64,000 nt of DNA, taken from Apoda limacodes (lineage: Eukaryota; Arthropoda; Insecta; Lepidoptera; Limacodidae). The notes below the pieces were generated by a model, which did not search any database, had not been told where the DNA came from, and saw only the letters and a program-made list of their open reading frames with translations. The DNA lies in NCBI GenBank assembly GCA_946406115.1, contig OX291547.1:17303001-17367000 (forward strand), given 5' to 3'. A program made the translations under genes and the position numbers. Of this stretch, positions 11,601 to 25,364 are shown piece by piece (positions within the stretch are counted from its first letter, which is position 1; every line of letters begins with the position of its first letter).

Positions 11601-14600
11601 TTTTTTGCATGACAGCAATTTAACTTTGTTAGGCTTTGTAAACTCTTGCGAATTCTTTTGGGCTTGCAAAAAAGTTTTTTTCTGGACCGTTTGCAGAACA
11701 GGTTGCAACTAGGTAGGCAACAATTTGTAAATTTCGTGTCAGTCAAAATCACCTAGCTATTACAGGCCTGTCTCCACAAAAGTGTACGTGCTAGCCAGTA
11801 GCTTAGATAGAGGAGGTTCAAGAGGATCAGACCCCCTACCAAGACTACGATATTTTTGATAAAACTTTAAAAGAAATTTGTTTGGAATTTAAATACTCCT
11901 TTCTCAAAAAGCTATCTTCGCCCTGATCTTAGCATATCCACCATCACAAAACATTAAATCATAAGAACAAACTACGACAACCATTTTAATAACGAACAAC
12001 CTTTTCTCTCTTTTCTCAATGGTGATCTCTTCAGTTCCAGCTGGGGATTCCAAAACGCTTAAGTAGTAGTTAGTTTACTCTCTTTTGAAAAAAAACCGCC
12101 CGATACAGTGGTTCTCGTTGCGTTTTAAAATGGGCTAGTGCAAGGTCATTTTAATTTTCGGCCTAATGGGTTTAGAAAAGCAATCTAGTCAAATTCTTCT
12201 GTTTGTTTATTGTTTTAGCCACTAAAGTTATGTTTCAAGTCTCAAACTCTGAAAGTAGACCATTTATTGTCTAAAAAGCGGATGGGAAGTAGCAAATGTC
12301 GGCTAGGGTCACAAAGTAAAAAAAAACATATTATTATAAAATATATTTATTCTTAACTTGGTTGTAGATTTTTTGTTTGTGATGCTATTTAAGATACCTG
12401 GTTATGTGGTTAAATACTACCGAAAAACCGCGTTTAAATTAATTAAGGTAGATCATGACAGAATTAAAAATATTTTTTAATTGTAAGATCTTTTCATTAA
12501 CAGCAATCACTACAACTCACGAATACTGGCTGGCATTATGGCGATTGAAAAATGTTGAGCGTAAAAAAAGAAAAAAGGGCGGGAAAGCATAACAAGTGCA
12601 AATTCTAAGAAATTTGAAGCTAATTCAATTTTTTATACCTTATAAAATGAGTTCATGAAGCGATTCTGAAAATTCAAATTCAATATAATTTATTCAGTTT
12701 AGGCTACAATAATTGAGCACCTATGAATGTCACTACGCCATCGGTTCGTAAGTCTATAGGGCGGGAGACCTTGTACTGAGAAGAACCGGCAAGAAACTCA
12801 GCAAGGGCATTTCGTTTCTCCCTTTCTCTTACAGCGTCCAATTAAAATATTGGAAAATGCCCTTCCTATCATAAAAGGACACTTTCCATTACAAACATAA
12901 AAAAAATGAAATATAAAGCACAAGCACAACATAAAAAAGTATCTAATATAAAAAAAAAGACAGTTTGTGTATACATCACTAAGAAATAATCAATGTCTTA
13001 CGGTATTAAAAAACAAAACAAAAAAGTAAGACTAAATACTAAGAATACAAAGAAGTTTGCAAGAGCAGATCAGCCTCCACAGGTGGTACCCGTTCACGAG
13101 TATGACACATGAATCAGCCATCGCTTTGCTCAACCATGTTTTAGGGAAAAGAATTTAACGCCTGATTTAATTAGAAAAAATGCTCAAGCTGTTATGAAAA
13201 ACATTTTTCATAATTTTGGCATGTGTTACTTTACTCATATTCGAAATGAGTGCTTAATTCGGGTAAAGGCCCATTTCAGCCTCGAACTATTGGCGTTCTC
13301 AATTCGTTGTAGCTATCATAAATATCTCATCAAAAATGGGTGCTTTTCATCTATTATTTAGTGTGGCAATGATAAAAAAATGATTTTTTTATTAATCTTA
13401 GTTTTTCCGTTCCGCTAATTATTCCTGTGTGTCTATTACATAATTAAAAAATTATAAATTAAATTATAATTAATTATTTGGATAAAAATAGTATTATTGA
13501 AACTTTTGAGGTGTATTTGATTATTGGAAGTTATTTATTGGATTAATGGAAGTTTAAGTAACTCGTACAATGCTGTCTCGTACGAAACTCTTCTACAGCT
13601 CATGGAGTTCATGTGTTAATTTAAAATATTTAAACTTACCCCAGAAATATTACGTTCGAGTACTTAAATCATGAACGAAAATTCTTATGGCATTTGTATG
13701 AGCAGAACTAAAACTGAAACGAAGGACCTATTAACACTGAAAAAATATACTAAGTAGTTAAAATAAGTGGAAACAGGTATTACTTAAGCCAACATTCATA
13801 CCTACCCCTAAAAATACAATTAGGATCACATATTTTTGTATACACATTACATTACCGTACGGACAAAGGCAGTGGTAGTTGATTCCTTTGAGAGGTTGCG
13901 TGAGGTCGACACATATGCCATTATTCAAGCAGGGTGATGGATTGCAGGCGTCCCGGTCTTCGCAGTGCGGGCCCACGTAGCCCGGGCAACACTGACACTC
14001 GTACCCATCCTACGGATATATACACACGGATTTATATACGGATACACCCACATCAATATCACCGAACAATGCCGACAAATAGGACAATAAATTATGTAAC
14101 CGTACCATAGACACGTTTGTATAGCACACGCCTTTGCCTGAGCAGTCTTGAGATTCTCCACAGTTATCGGATTTGACGGTGACTTTTAGACGGACGCATT
14201 GTGATTTCCAATTCTCTGATACAACTGTAAACAAAAACCTGTATGAGGATCAAGGGGCAGTATTAATTACCATGTTATGTTTATTAATTTTACCGAAACA
14301 ACAATAGATACTACTACCTACTAGGTACTAACTAATAGGTCGTGGAAAAAGTCTTTTCGCATATACCTAGTATTTATAAACTTGTAAAAAAATCTCTTTG
14401 GCTGTACTATTTGTGTCTGGCTGGTTTCCCGCTATTTTTCATTTGTTTTTGTCATTGCGTTTGTTTAAAAATGAGTGAATCTAATGAAGAAATTCGATAC
14501 ATTTTAAAATTTTATTACAAAAAGGGAAATGCAACGCAAGCCACGAAAAAAAATCGTGACGTTTATGGACCTAATGCGGTGTCAGTAAGTGTAGCACAAA

Positions 14601-17600
14601 GTTGGTTGAAGAGTTTTCAATCCGGAATCTTGATCTCAAAGATGCACCTCGCTCTTAAGCTCTCTTAAGTTTTCATATAAAATGCGAAGAAACTTTTTCC
14701 CCCACCTATTATTTTAGAGTACTAGTAAAATGTCGTAGTAAATTTAAAGCGGTATAAATTAAATTTTATACGAATAAAGTCAGACATACCTACTAAAAAC
14801 CAGAATAATACATCATTAATACCACAAGTTTGTTATTAATTATTTTTTTTGCTTACTTGTTAGTAACAAGTATAATGTCAAATTGATCGATTTTTTGCTG
14901 TAAAGAGTTTCCTAGACCTTTCATATGTAAATAATTTTCATCACAAAACTGAAACATGTCTTAAAAACTTTAAATTATGTTTTGTTCGTCTGGATTTGTT
15001 GACTAAAGCATTTCAGTCTATCTAGCAACTTAACAGAATATCACCAACTTATCTTTATAGTAAAAAAGTGGTATAAAAAAATCACTATTAATACACTATA
15101 CTACTAAAAGTAGTCTCCTATTTAACTGTTGTGGCTAAATTTGCAGAAAGACAATAGTGTTTCAATACAGATATATTCAAAAATGAAATCTTAATATTTA
15201 TAATTTACGTTTGCCTATTTTTTTTACGTGAAACGTCTTTAAGATTTCACCAAAACGGGTACCCGAACAGGAATATGAACCATAACAAAATAGTCTATTT
15301 CGTCTTACCTAAATAAATCCCAAACTATTAGTCTTAGAGGCGTAAATGCTTCATCATTTAGCTTGTATATTCAGCTCGCTAATATGATCAGGAGTTTGCA
15401 TCGGGTGCGGGCAGATTGGCAAGGAAAGGGCATCGTTGAGATTGAACAAAACCGGAGGTCTATGTCCTTCCCACTAAGTGTAGTCGTGTCAAAAGCATTA
15501 AATAAAATCAATGGCAATAACTTGCTTCGGTCTATCAGTTATCATGCACACCAAAAATGATTTTACTAATCACAATCGGGATACGGCAAATTAATCATGG
15601 AGAACAAAATAATTATTTATATTATTTTTTCTAATTATTTTAATCAGCGCATTTAAAGGTTTTTAACAAAAACACAAACATAATTTATAACTTTTAACTA
15701 AACATATCATGTTTATGTCAAAATCCAATTCACATTTTATTACATAGATACGTTCGTACATAAATATGTTCCTGTTTCATCGTTTTTGGAAAATATTATT
15801 CTAGAGGGCATAATAGGGGATGAAAGTTTGTAAGAGATTTAGGAAATTTGTAAGAGAACATAGTGGTGACTTGGCTCTTAATATCAGATTTAGTTAATCA
15901 ATAACATGTGTACCTAACATTTGTAGTTGTTTTTCAAAATATACTAATTTATAGCTTTCATGAACTGTTTGCTTAGAAATGTTTATACTGCGATTAAATT
16001 TGTATGAAGAGTCGAAAGCGATGATCCAACGCAGCTTTGAGCCGCTATGATTAAAAAGCATGTAAAAGTTGTCAGTAAGACGCAGACGGGGATGCTAGTG
16101 TGCTCGTACAATCTCAAATTGAAGTTTAAAATGTTATTGCAGATAACGATTACTATATGTACCTATGGTAAATAATAGGTGGTTCAAATTATTTGTTTAG
16201 GTACACGTTAAAATTCAGATTAGGTAAATGTGATTGCATGCTATGGATCAGTTTATTTGTTAATTAGTAAATACTTTTCTCGCCAATGCAGAAACAATTA
16301 TAAAGTGGCATATTATTTTGTACGAGAAAAAGACTCAATGGCGCCTCCCCCTCCTGGCCGCGTCAGGATGCCGTGTTGCTCTAAATTCACAATTCTCTAC
16401 TTTTTTTTAAAATAGTTATTTGTTATGCAAGGCTGCGAAGTTGTTATTTGCCGCGATTTATTAAATACCGAAGGCGAAGGGAATTAAGATTATACCCACG
16501 CACGAGTGAAGCAAGCGGCTTAAAATAAAAACACTGAGCAAAGCGAGGAACCTAAAAATAATAGGGTATAGTTGCTCTTGCTTGCTTGTAGTCCGGATAT
16601 AAGCTTGGCCCTTTTGACTCGGGTCAAAGACCGGCTGAGAGAATCGTCGACATTCCCAAACTCATAGGTTATATACTGAACCCTCATGTCTGAGGCGACT
16701 TTGCCTCCCTTTGTGTATTCTACCGCTTGTATAGGTAATGGGATGTGTTCTGAGAATCCCGAATTGTTCAAAATGATGCCTACTTTCTACCATCGCACCG
16801 CTCGCCATGGCCAATCAGTTACTGCTTGGGTAGATGTGAACTAACTTTTATTACAAAACAAAAATAAAATCAAATCATTGCAATTCAGATTATTAAAGCT
16901 CTCAGTAAAAAAAAAGAGATATAAAAACTAAAAAAAAAAAAACTAAAATAAAGCAAAAATTACAGGTTTCTGCATACGTAACGGATATTTTCGTAGTCAA
17001 TTTTTAATAACGTTTCATATAAACTGACGGGACGGGGACAAATTATTTTCTATGGACGGGACTTAGCTTGGACGAGCCACGGACTCGAGGTAAAAAAATA
17101 TCGTTGGCGACGATATGATACGATGATTAAATCAAAAACTATTTTGACCTTGACTTTTTGAGAATTGTCAACAGTTATTAATTAGTTTTTGATATTAAGG
17201 CGCAGTGCCTAACCTAACGAGCACCGCAAAAAGATATTTTTTATTTCCTCTTTGTACAGAACACATTTCAAAAATGTTACAAACCAATTATTTAGAACTA
17301 TTTATTAGCTATAATTAGAACGTACATAACGTACATTGAATCTCGAATATCCCTGTGAGTTGTAGATATGGTTTTTGGCCCTAATAAGCACCTTAACTAA
17401 TAATAAATAAATATAATGTGTGAGTTGTTCGTATATTTGTGCGGTATAATCTCCGGAACTACTGCGCTAAACATTCTCAACTATTTCTTTTGCCACGTAG
17501 GATGTACAATGTAGGTACATATCATCTTCTTTTCTTCTTGATTTCTATAGCTTCCTTACAATTTAAACCTAGGTATGGCAGCTAATGCTAATTCTACAAG

Positions 17601-20600
17601 TTACAAATGCATCTTTCATTCACACAAACAATATAGCACGTTGGATACACTTTACTATTTCAATGCGTATCTATTATAATTTATAAACCCGTCCGTGTTT
17701 TAATAACACCCCGTCCCATTCCCACACCGCCAATGTTCTAGCCCCGTTACCTATACTACAAAGACCTTAATTAAGTACGTCATTCGAAGGGTACATACAT
17801 ACTCAACCCAAACCGTCTGCCCAACGAAAAATAAATTAGTACCTAGTAACCAAGATATGTAATTGTTTCGGAATGCGAACAAAAAAATGGGCAATAGTCT
17901 ACATTGATTAATGAGCAACCAACTAACTACTAACTACAGTTAAAAAGCCTGTTAAGAAAGTATTACATACATTATATATATTATATACATTATATATATA
18001 TATATATATATACATATATAATACATAATAATAAATATACATTAAAGGAGTATGTGTCATCAAAATTGCAAGCAAAGAAGGATTTTAGGTTCGTTTTGAA
18101 AATATGATTAGACGTAGCCAACCTAATGTCGGAGGGTACATACTTATTAATGAATTGTAAAAAAATATTCCTTCTTACTTACTATATTTAACTATATATA
18201 AAAAAACTTACTAATATTAAAAGGGTGCATGACGTCCAGTAGCGCCACCAATTGATATTCGAAAATGAGCTTCTACAGACATATGTAACCAGTTATAAAA
18301 ATTTTTTTATTATGTTTGGTACTGTTTCTAGGATAAAACTGTGAATTGTTGCACAGTACTTAGAATCGCGTCACCACCGCGCGCACTATAGACCGTACTT
18401 TTGGTGGCACTTCTACTAAAAGTGGCCGTTTCTAGCAGATATGCTATCTACAACTCGCAGTTTTATCCTAGAAACATAACAAAATAATACATTTTGTAAA
18501 TAGCTTATAACTAGTAACATATTAATGTAGACGCACATTTTCAAAATTCGCTTTGCACAAAGAGGGAAATAAAAATATAATTTGGCGGTGCTATCGTTAG
18601 CAGGGATAACGCTTTTAAGTACGAGTGTCATGTATAATAATAAAAAAACGAGTTGCACTCCGGGAGTGCCGGCAGAAGTGAAAACCTTTACACACGATTC
18701 GCGCTTAACACTCAAATATGTCACAAGACATTTCTTTGACATTGTCAAGAAATAATAATGTTTGTTTATTTACTTTTTTGACGTAGTATATTTGACATAG
18801 CAATCTGTCATAGAATTAAAATTCCATATCCAATCTCCCTGTACTACTCATAATCGCGAATACTAAAAATAAAAATTATAATAGGCGTGGCATTACGGTT
18901 TCCGTCTTACGAATTTCCACGATTAGGACACGTGACCTGACGCGAGTTTATCATTTTTTACCCATACCAAAAAAAGTTCACAACGCCGCTAAAGAAGTTT
19001 TCACTTCAATAAAACATACTGATGTATTACTTAGAACTATCCCAAAATTTTGTCTGTAAAGTATGTGCGTGTGTATGTGTGTATGTGAGTGTGTATGTGT
19101 GTGACGTGCGTGTGTGTGTGTAACATATTCAAAATTCAATATAAGGTTGTTCAAATAAGGTGTATTTATTTAACCCAAGAGTAGTCGAGCCTTTCCGTGA
19201 AATGCGGGGAGCATTTTGCCGTCTATAGTGAACATACTTTTATGTATAAAATAATAGATATTAATAAAAAATAAATAAGAATATTATTATTAGGATATAA
19301 TATTAAAGGCAATGAAGACTAATAATATTTCAACCATAGAAAAACCAGACACACAAATTTTACTTACGTGAGCAGTTGCGTAGTGAGCAATTTGCCGCCG
19401 AACGCGACAAATGTACTGTATACAAGAAATCATGGTTTTTTGCCGAGAACGGCAAAATGCTCATAGCACGAGAACATTAGGGTTAATAATAAAATAAATA
19501 AAAAAAATATCCTAATAATTACTAATTATATAATAGGTAAGGATAAAGCTATGTGTTGTATTTTGTAACTAAACTAGTACTTCAAAAATATAGTACCTAT
19601 AGATATAAGAAAATTTACTTTTGTAGGTATTAATGCGAAACACGAGAATCGCTGCCGACAAACAGAATGTTTATACTTATTGTACCCATATTCGTTTGTG
19701 GAATAAAAGAAAAAAAAAGATACGAGACGAGAGCCTTCTGACCCGAATCTTGCAGCCTCGAGAAATATTTTTTCTTCTCACTACAGCGAGGAAAACAACA
19801 AGAAAAACAATTCATATAATCGTTTAATTATTCATATCATTACGCCTGCCTATAAAATGGTACATTAAGATATTACCTTGCTATATTCTTATTTTGTTTT
19901 GGATATTTAAATTTAGTATGACAACATCATATTGCGGTAATATAAAGATAAATGTGTCTTGAGGTATTGTTTGAAATTATGCCCACGACTACTTTCCACC
20001 ATGGCACCGCTAGCCATCGGCAGGGAATTCATCCTTACACCTTAGAATCTAAATGGTCACGTAGGTAGTGTGATTTCAGAGAGACTTATACCGCGAACGC
20101 TTAGGTTGTGGAATGAGCTCACTACAGAATGGGGTTCTTCAAGAAAGAAGTTATTAGATTTTTGAAGGATAGGCAACGCGCGAGTAATTCCCCAGGTGCT
20201 GCAAGTGGGCTGCGGTGACCGTATACCAACAGGCGGACCGTAAGCTTGTTTGCCACCTTAGTGATATAATAATAAAAAATATAGTCTCTAAAATGTTTAC
20301 GCGCTTTTTGAATGTGAAATCTGCATACAGTCAACAAATTTTATACTTACTTTTTATGCGAAACTCAGTTCCAAATTTCATATCGTTTTCAGTTAGATAC
20401 TCTACATTTTACATTCTTATCTTCATTGCTGGAATCGCTTATACTTTTTAATTACCTTGAATTTTAAAAAACCAACCAACTTGAAGCTTACAAAAACAAA
20501 CCAAAATTATAAAAATAAAAGAAAGAAAATATAATAAAAGGTATAACTACAAACATGGAGCAAAATCAAAATATTTCTAGGCGTTGGAGAATACCATAAT

Positions 20601-23600
20601 TCTGACGTTAAAATTTTAATCAAAACAACCAAACCGAGGTAACCAAGTAACCACATTTAATGCTCCAAACATAATTTCCGGCTGCATATTACATACGATG
20701 TGACGCCAACAGCCGACACGCGTGGCGTGCTCGTCCACGCGTGAAGAGAATTCCATGCGTCGTTTTGTTTGCACGAAAAATAATAGCCTCACTTTTCCTT
20801 TAGGTATATCTCCTTCCGACCTACATTGCTGTCACCATTATACCAAACATTTTTTGTTGTACGTAAATTACCATAACATTGCCCGTATTATACAGTATTA
20901 ATTATCCATATGCCTTATTCATTTTCTACCCTTCGTTTTACCTTGCATATTTCAGTAGGTAGTACATAAGTGTACAACTTAATTTGTTTTCTATTGGTCA
21001 GATCTGCAATCAGTAGGTTGCTACTTTAATCAGATGATTTGGTAGGATGCTGTTTTGTCAGGTCGAGTGAGTCCTCCAATAAGGGTGTGGAGCAGCGGCA
21101 AAAAGAAGATCTCTTGCAAGCCGAGGTGTTATGCGTGGGGACCGCCGTGGTCCACTTAACTTGCGCTTCGGTTTCTATATATCCTGAACTGCCGAAGAAA
21201 TTTTGATAGCGCGATGTAGGACGCGTGACGTAAGCCTTGCTTGTAGCGGTACAAGGGCATCTACTACTGTCCATTAAACATTAAGGATGTCTTTCCTTTT
21301 CAGGCAATTATGATAGCTGCGAGCTGTCAACTTAGCAGCCACTTTATTTGGGTGCCAATGTAGTATGTCATGGTAAAAAAATATGTATGTATATATCAGC
21401 TACTAAGTAGTCAAAATATCAAATTGATTTGTAAAGCCTTGCAGTTTTACGAAGAAAAGAAGGAATTTAAAAAAATATTAAAAGTTCTGAGAAAAACGTG
21501 AGAAAAGAAGAGGTAGTGGTCTAGGGGTTTCGATTTTACCTTGCGTGATGAGAGGCGTAGTTTCGAGCCCGGCGTGTGCCAATGAGCCTTTTTTATTAAT
21601 TATTTCTTAAGTACATTGGTTATTCACATAACTGGTTTCGAGGAAAACGTCGTCAGGAAACCTGCATTCCTACGTCAAAAATAACGACGTATGTGAAGTC
21701 CACAATCTGCACTAGGCCCGCTTACCCAAATCGCACTCTGTGAGGTTATGAAGTCCACAATCTGCACTAGGCCCGCGTACCGAAATCGCACTCTGTGAGG
21801 TTATAGGCCATGCCTTACAGTGGGCACAAACCTACATAAATTCAAAAACATATACTTAAAAAAATTGGCACATCTGTTTAGAAGCCCACATTGACCTACA
21901 CAAGAGTATATAAATTTTGTTCAATTCTAACAATATTTAATATACACGGGTCGAATTGATAAACTCCTTTTCTTTAGATCGGTTAATTAAGGGTAGCTCT
22001 CCATTCGTCTCAATACATAGAACCATTACCTAAAACAAAAAACACGTATGGCAGAAGTGAGGAATTAATTATGTTTTTTCGTGCATTATATTGTGTCAGG
22101 TTTGTTGAATATTCAAATATACATCTAAGATTTTAAAAGTAGGTAACATCTTATCTAGGGTGTGTATTTAAAAAATAAACACAATAGATAAAAGAATCAC
22201 AATATAAATAACTTTATAAACTCGTTTTAACGAAAATTAGTTTAAACTTATTTTGTTAACAAATTTTATCAACATACTTGGCTAGGCAACATAGAGGTTT
22301 ACTGCATACAATTTATATTATAAAGTATGACATTTTACCAACTTAATACACATAAAATAGAATAGCGCTAGTGATACTTGCATTAATGTATTCCACGTGC
22401 TACCTGGTAATGTGTGCCTGGCCGAGCTACGAAACATGTGGGGGTACATAGTAGTATGTGTATGTTATGAAGTCGAACCACGTCTTACGTACGTTATTGT
22501 TTAGTTATGCCGTAATACTGTCATTTTATGTCTTTATAGCTGAAAACATTAAGTTACAATCGTAAAACATGCGTAAAACCAGTAGCCATGAACGCAATTA
22601 CGTACTTAGAGACGTAAATAATGTAGGTATAAGGTACCTATCGTGTTCACGTCCTTAGCAATGTGTAACTGAAACTGTTTTTAGGGTTCCTTATACAAAG
22701 AGTAATTAGCGGAACCCTATTACTAAAACTCCGCTGTCTGTCCGTCCGTCTGTCACCTGGCTGTATCTTATAAACCGTGATAGTTAGATAGTTAAATTTT
22801 CACAGATGTATTTCTGTTGCCGCTATAACAACTAATACTAAAAAACAGAATAAAAAAAAAAAATTTAGGGGGGCTTCCATGCAACAAACGTCAATTTTTT
22901 GCCGTTTTTATAGATAATGGTACGAAACCCTTCGTGCGCGAGTCCGACTCACACTTGGCTGATTTTTTGTATTTAATTTTCATTTGGTCAGTTACATAAA
23001 TTACAGACGTACTTTAGATATTTTTAGCGAGTTTGCCCTCAAAAGAAAGAAAGAACAGCTAGCTATAGGATTTGATCCCCCCTCTGTTAATTTGAAGTTT
23101 AACAAAATCAAAAATCATAATGCATTACAAAAATTGCCAATTTTTGAAGATACTTATCATTATCACGACAAAAGCGGCGACTCGTGGCGTTCAGAAATGC
23201 AATTTAGAGAAAACGAAAATCACTTGAAGTTAAACTGTTCACGGACTAAAAGTCGACAGATGTGATGATTATTGTGACAGTTATATTATTTTTTTGTGAA
23301 TAGCAGCTTATTCATCACAGTTGTAGGTTTTGTGTGCTATTTTAAGAACATTTGCTTACATATATTTTTTGAGTTTTTTAAGATATACGCTATATAATTT
23401 TTAGTGATTCGCATTTCGTTATTTTCGTTAATTAGCGTTTCATTCGCAGCAGGAATTAGTTTGTTGTGAGCAGTGTTCTGACAGTCGGGTTTTCGGGCAA
23501 GTAAAGTGTGTTATAAACTTTTAGGTTCGTGGATACCAACTTCAATCTGTAATTCAGATCAGATTTTTGGAAATAAGTAATCATTTTTTAAACTTTTAGT

Positions 23601-25323
23601 GCATCTTTTTGAAGGCGGTTGTTTTTTCTGATAATTTTTTTGTATTTTTTACTTTTGAGTGACGAATTGCTTTTTTTGTACTCTAAAAACATCCAAACTC
23701 ATAACAAAATTGTATACAGTCATCAACATAAAAGGCGTTTCAACAATTCCAAATTGACACCAATTATAATTTTCACCAAAATTTTAATTTATAAATTCCC
23801 TACATTAATATGGGAGCATCTCGAAAGTATACCCTTTAAAATAAAAAAAGATTTTTTCAAACCCGTTTATATTAGCGGATTTATGTCCAAATATTCAAAA
23901 AAAAAAATATAAACATTTGAAGTCGGGTAGAAAGAGGACTACGAGTTCATAAACAAGTATTACCATTTTCACAACCCGCAGCGAATTTTCTTTAACTTGA
24001 ACATATTTGTCTTGATCAATCATTCGTTTCTAAATTAAGCTAAATTTTCCCGTAATATTCCAATAGTCAAACGGATTCCTAGAGGGGCAAGAATTTCACT
24101 TGCTAGATTCCTTTCATCATCTATCAAAAAATATTTTTTGAACAATGAAAAGAGTTGGAAAAATCTTTTTACCTTTGCCTTTACACATCTTCATGATCTT
24201 TAAAACAGATCGCTATTAATCATTGACAAAGCATTTAAAAGATAATTCTTCTAATCCTTTTTTAATTGAAGATCTCAGTCTCCAGAACTCCAATAACAAA
24301 AGTAATTCTTTAAAGTCGAATTTCGTACATAGAGAAGAGAACAAAGTTCAAGACGGCGACTTACGAAACGCTGCTCGAATTTTATTTTCTCAAGATACTC
24401 TTGCTCCTCACAATGACGATACACTTGAAAGCCTTCGTTCAAGTTTCAAAGTTCACATTCAGCAACTCTAGCTTCATCACCTCAGATTCCTAGTTTAACA
24501 GCTGATGTATTTCAAGTTCAGGAACAGGGCACCTATGATGCCATTTTGTCTCTTCCAAACGGTTCTAGCGGGTGCATCGAAGGAATAACACCTCAACACC
24601 TAAACGATTTGATCAGTATCGCTGCTGGTTGATTCCTTTTAAGTGACATCATCAAAATATGTAATTTGTTACTTCCGGGAAAATGAATCCTCAGATAACT
24701 TAATTTTTTTTTGGGGCAAGGCTTTGTGCTTTTAACATTCGTTTTCGTCGTCTTGCCTCAAAATAATATATAGTTTCGACCTTAAAAGATAAATTTCAAC
24801 CTATTCAAGTAGGTTTTGGAAGCAAAGGAGGCTGCGAAGCAGCGGGGCATTCAGTTCGCAGTTTTCTAGCTGCTGATATTTTACTAAAAATTAATGTGAG
24901 GAATGGTTTTTACTGTTTAAACATGACAGCTTTGTTCGCCGAAGTACATAAATAAAAGAAATTTATCCATACGTTTGGCAAAGTTTGAATAACCCCTCCT
25001 TAATTATTTTATGAAAATAATATAATTAAATCTGATGTCTGCGTACAGCAAGGCGATCCTTTAGGACCAGCCCTATTTCGCTTAACTATTAAAATAAATA
25101 TTTTAAATTCACATATAGCATACACATTACTTAAACATTGCCTTTTCGTTCCAAATTTATGTACCATCTTCGTTCAGTTCCGATTTGGAAATTTGCGAAT
25201 TTATTAGAGCAATTTGATATCAGCCTCAAATCTGTATTTGGAGTACAATTAAATTTGGAGGAATTGGTATCAGGAAAATATCAAGTGTTGCTCTACCTGC
25301 TTTTCTTTGTTCCATATATAGCA

Positions 25324-25364
<41 letters not shown>

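Noticed and set aside
16230..16415. 61-codon plus-strand frame
   Set aside because: Short AT-rich frame without any motif or splice support.
22984..23265. 93-codon plus-strand frame at the start of the left arm
   Set aside because: It crosses the outer edge of the inverted repeat, and its counterpart in the right arm is broken. Most likely relic or chance.
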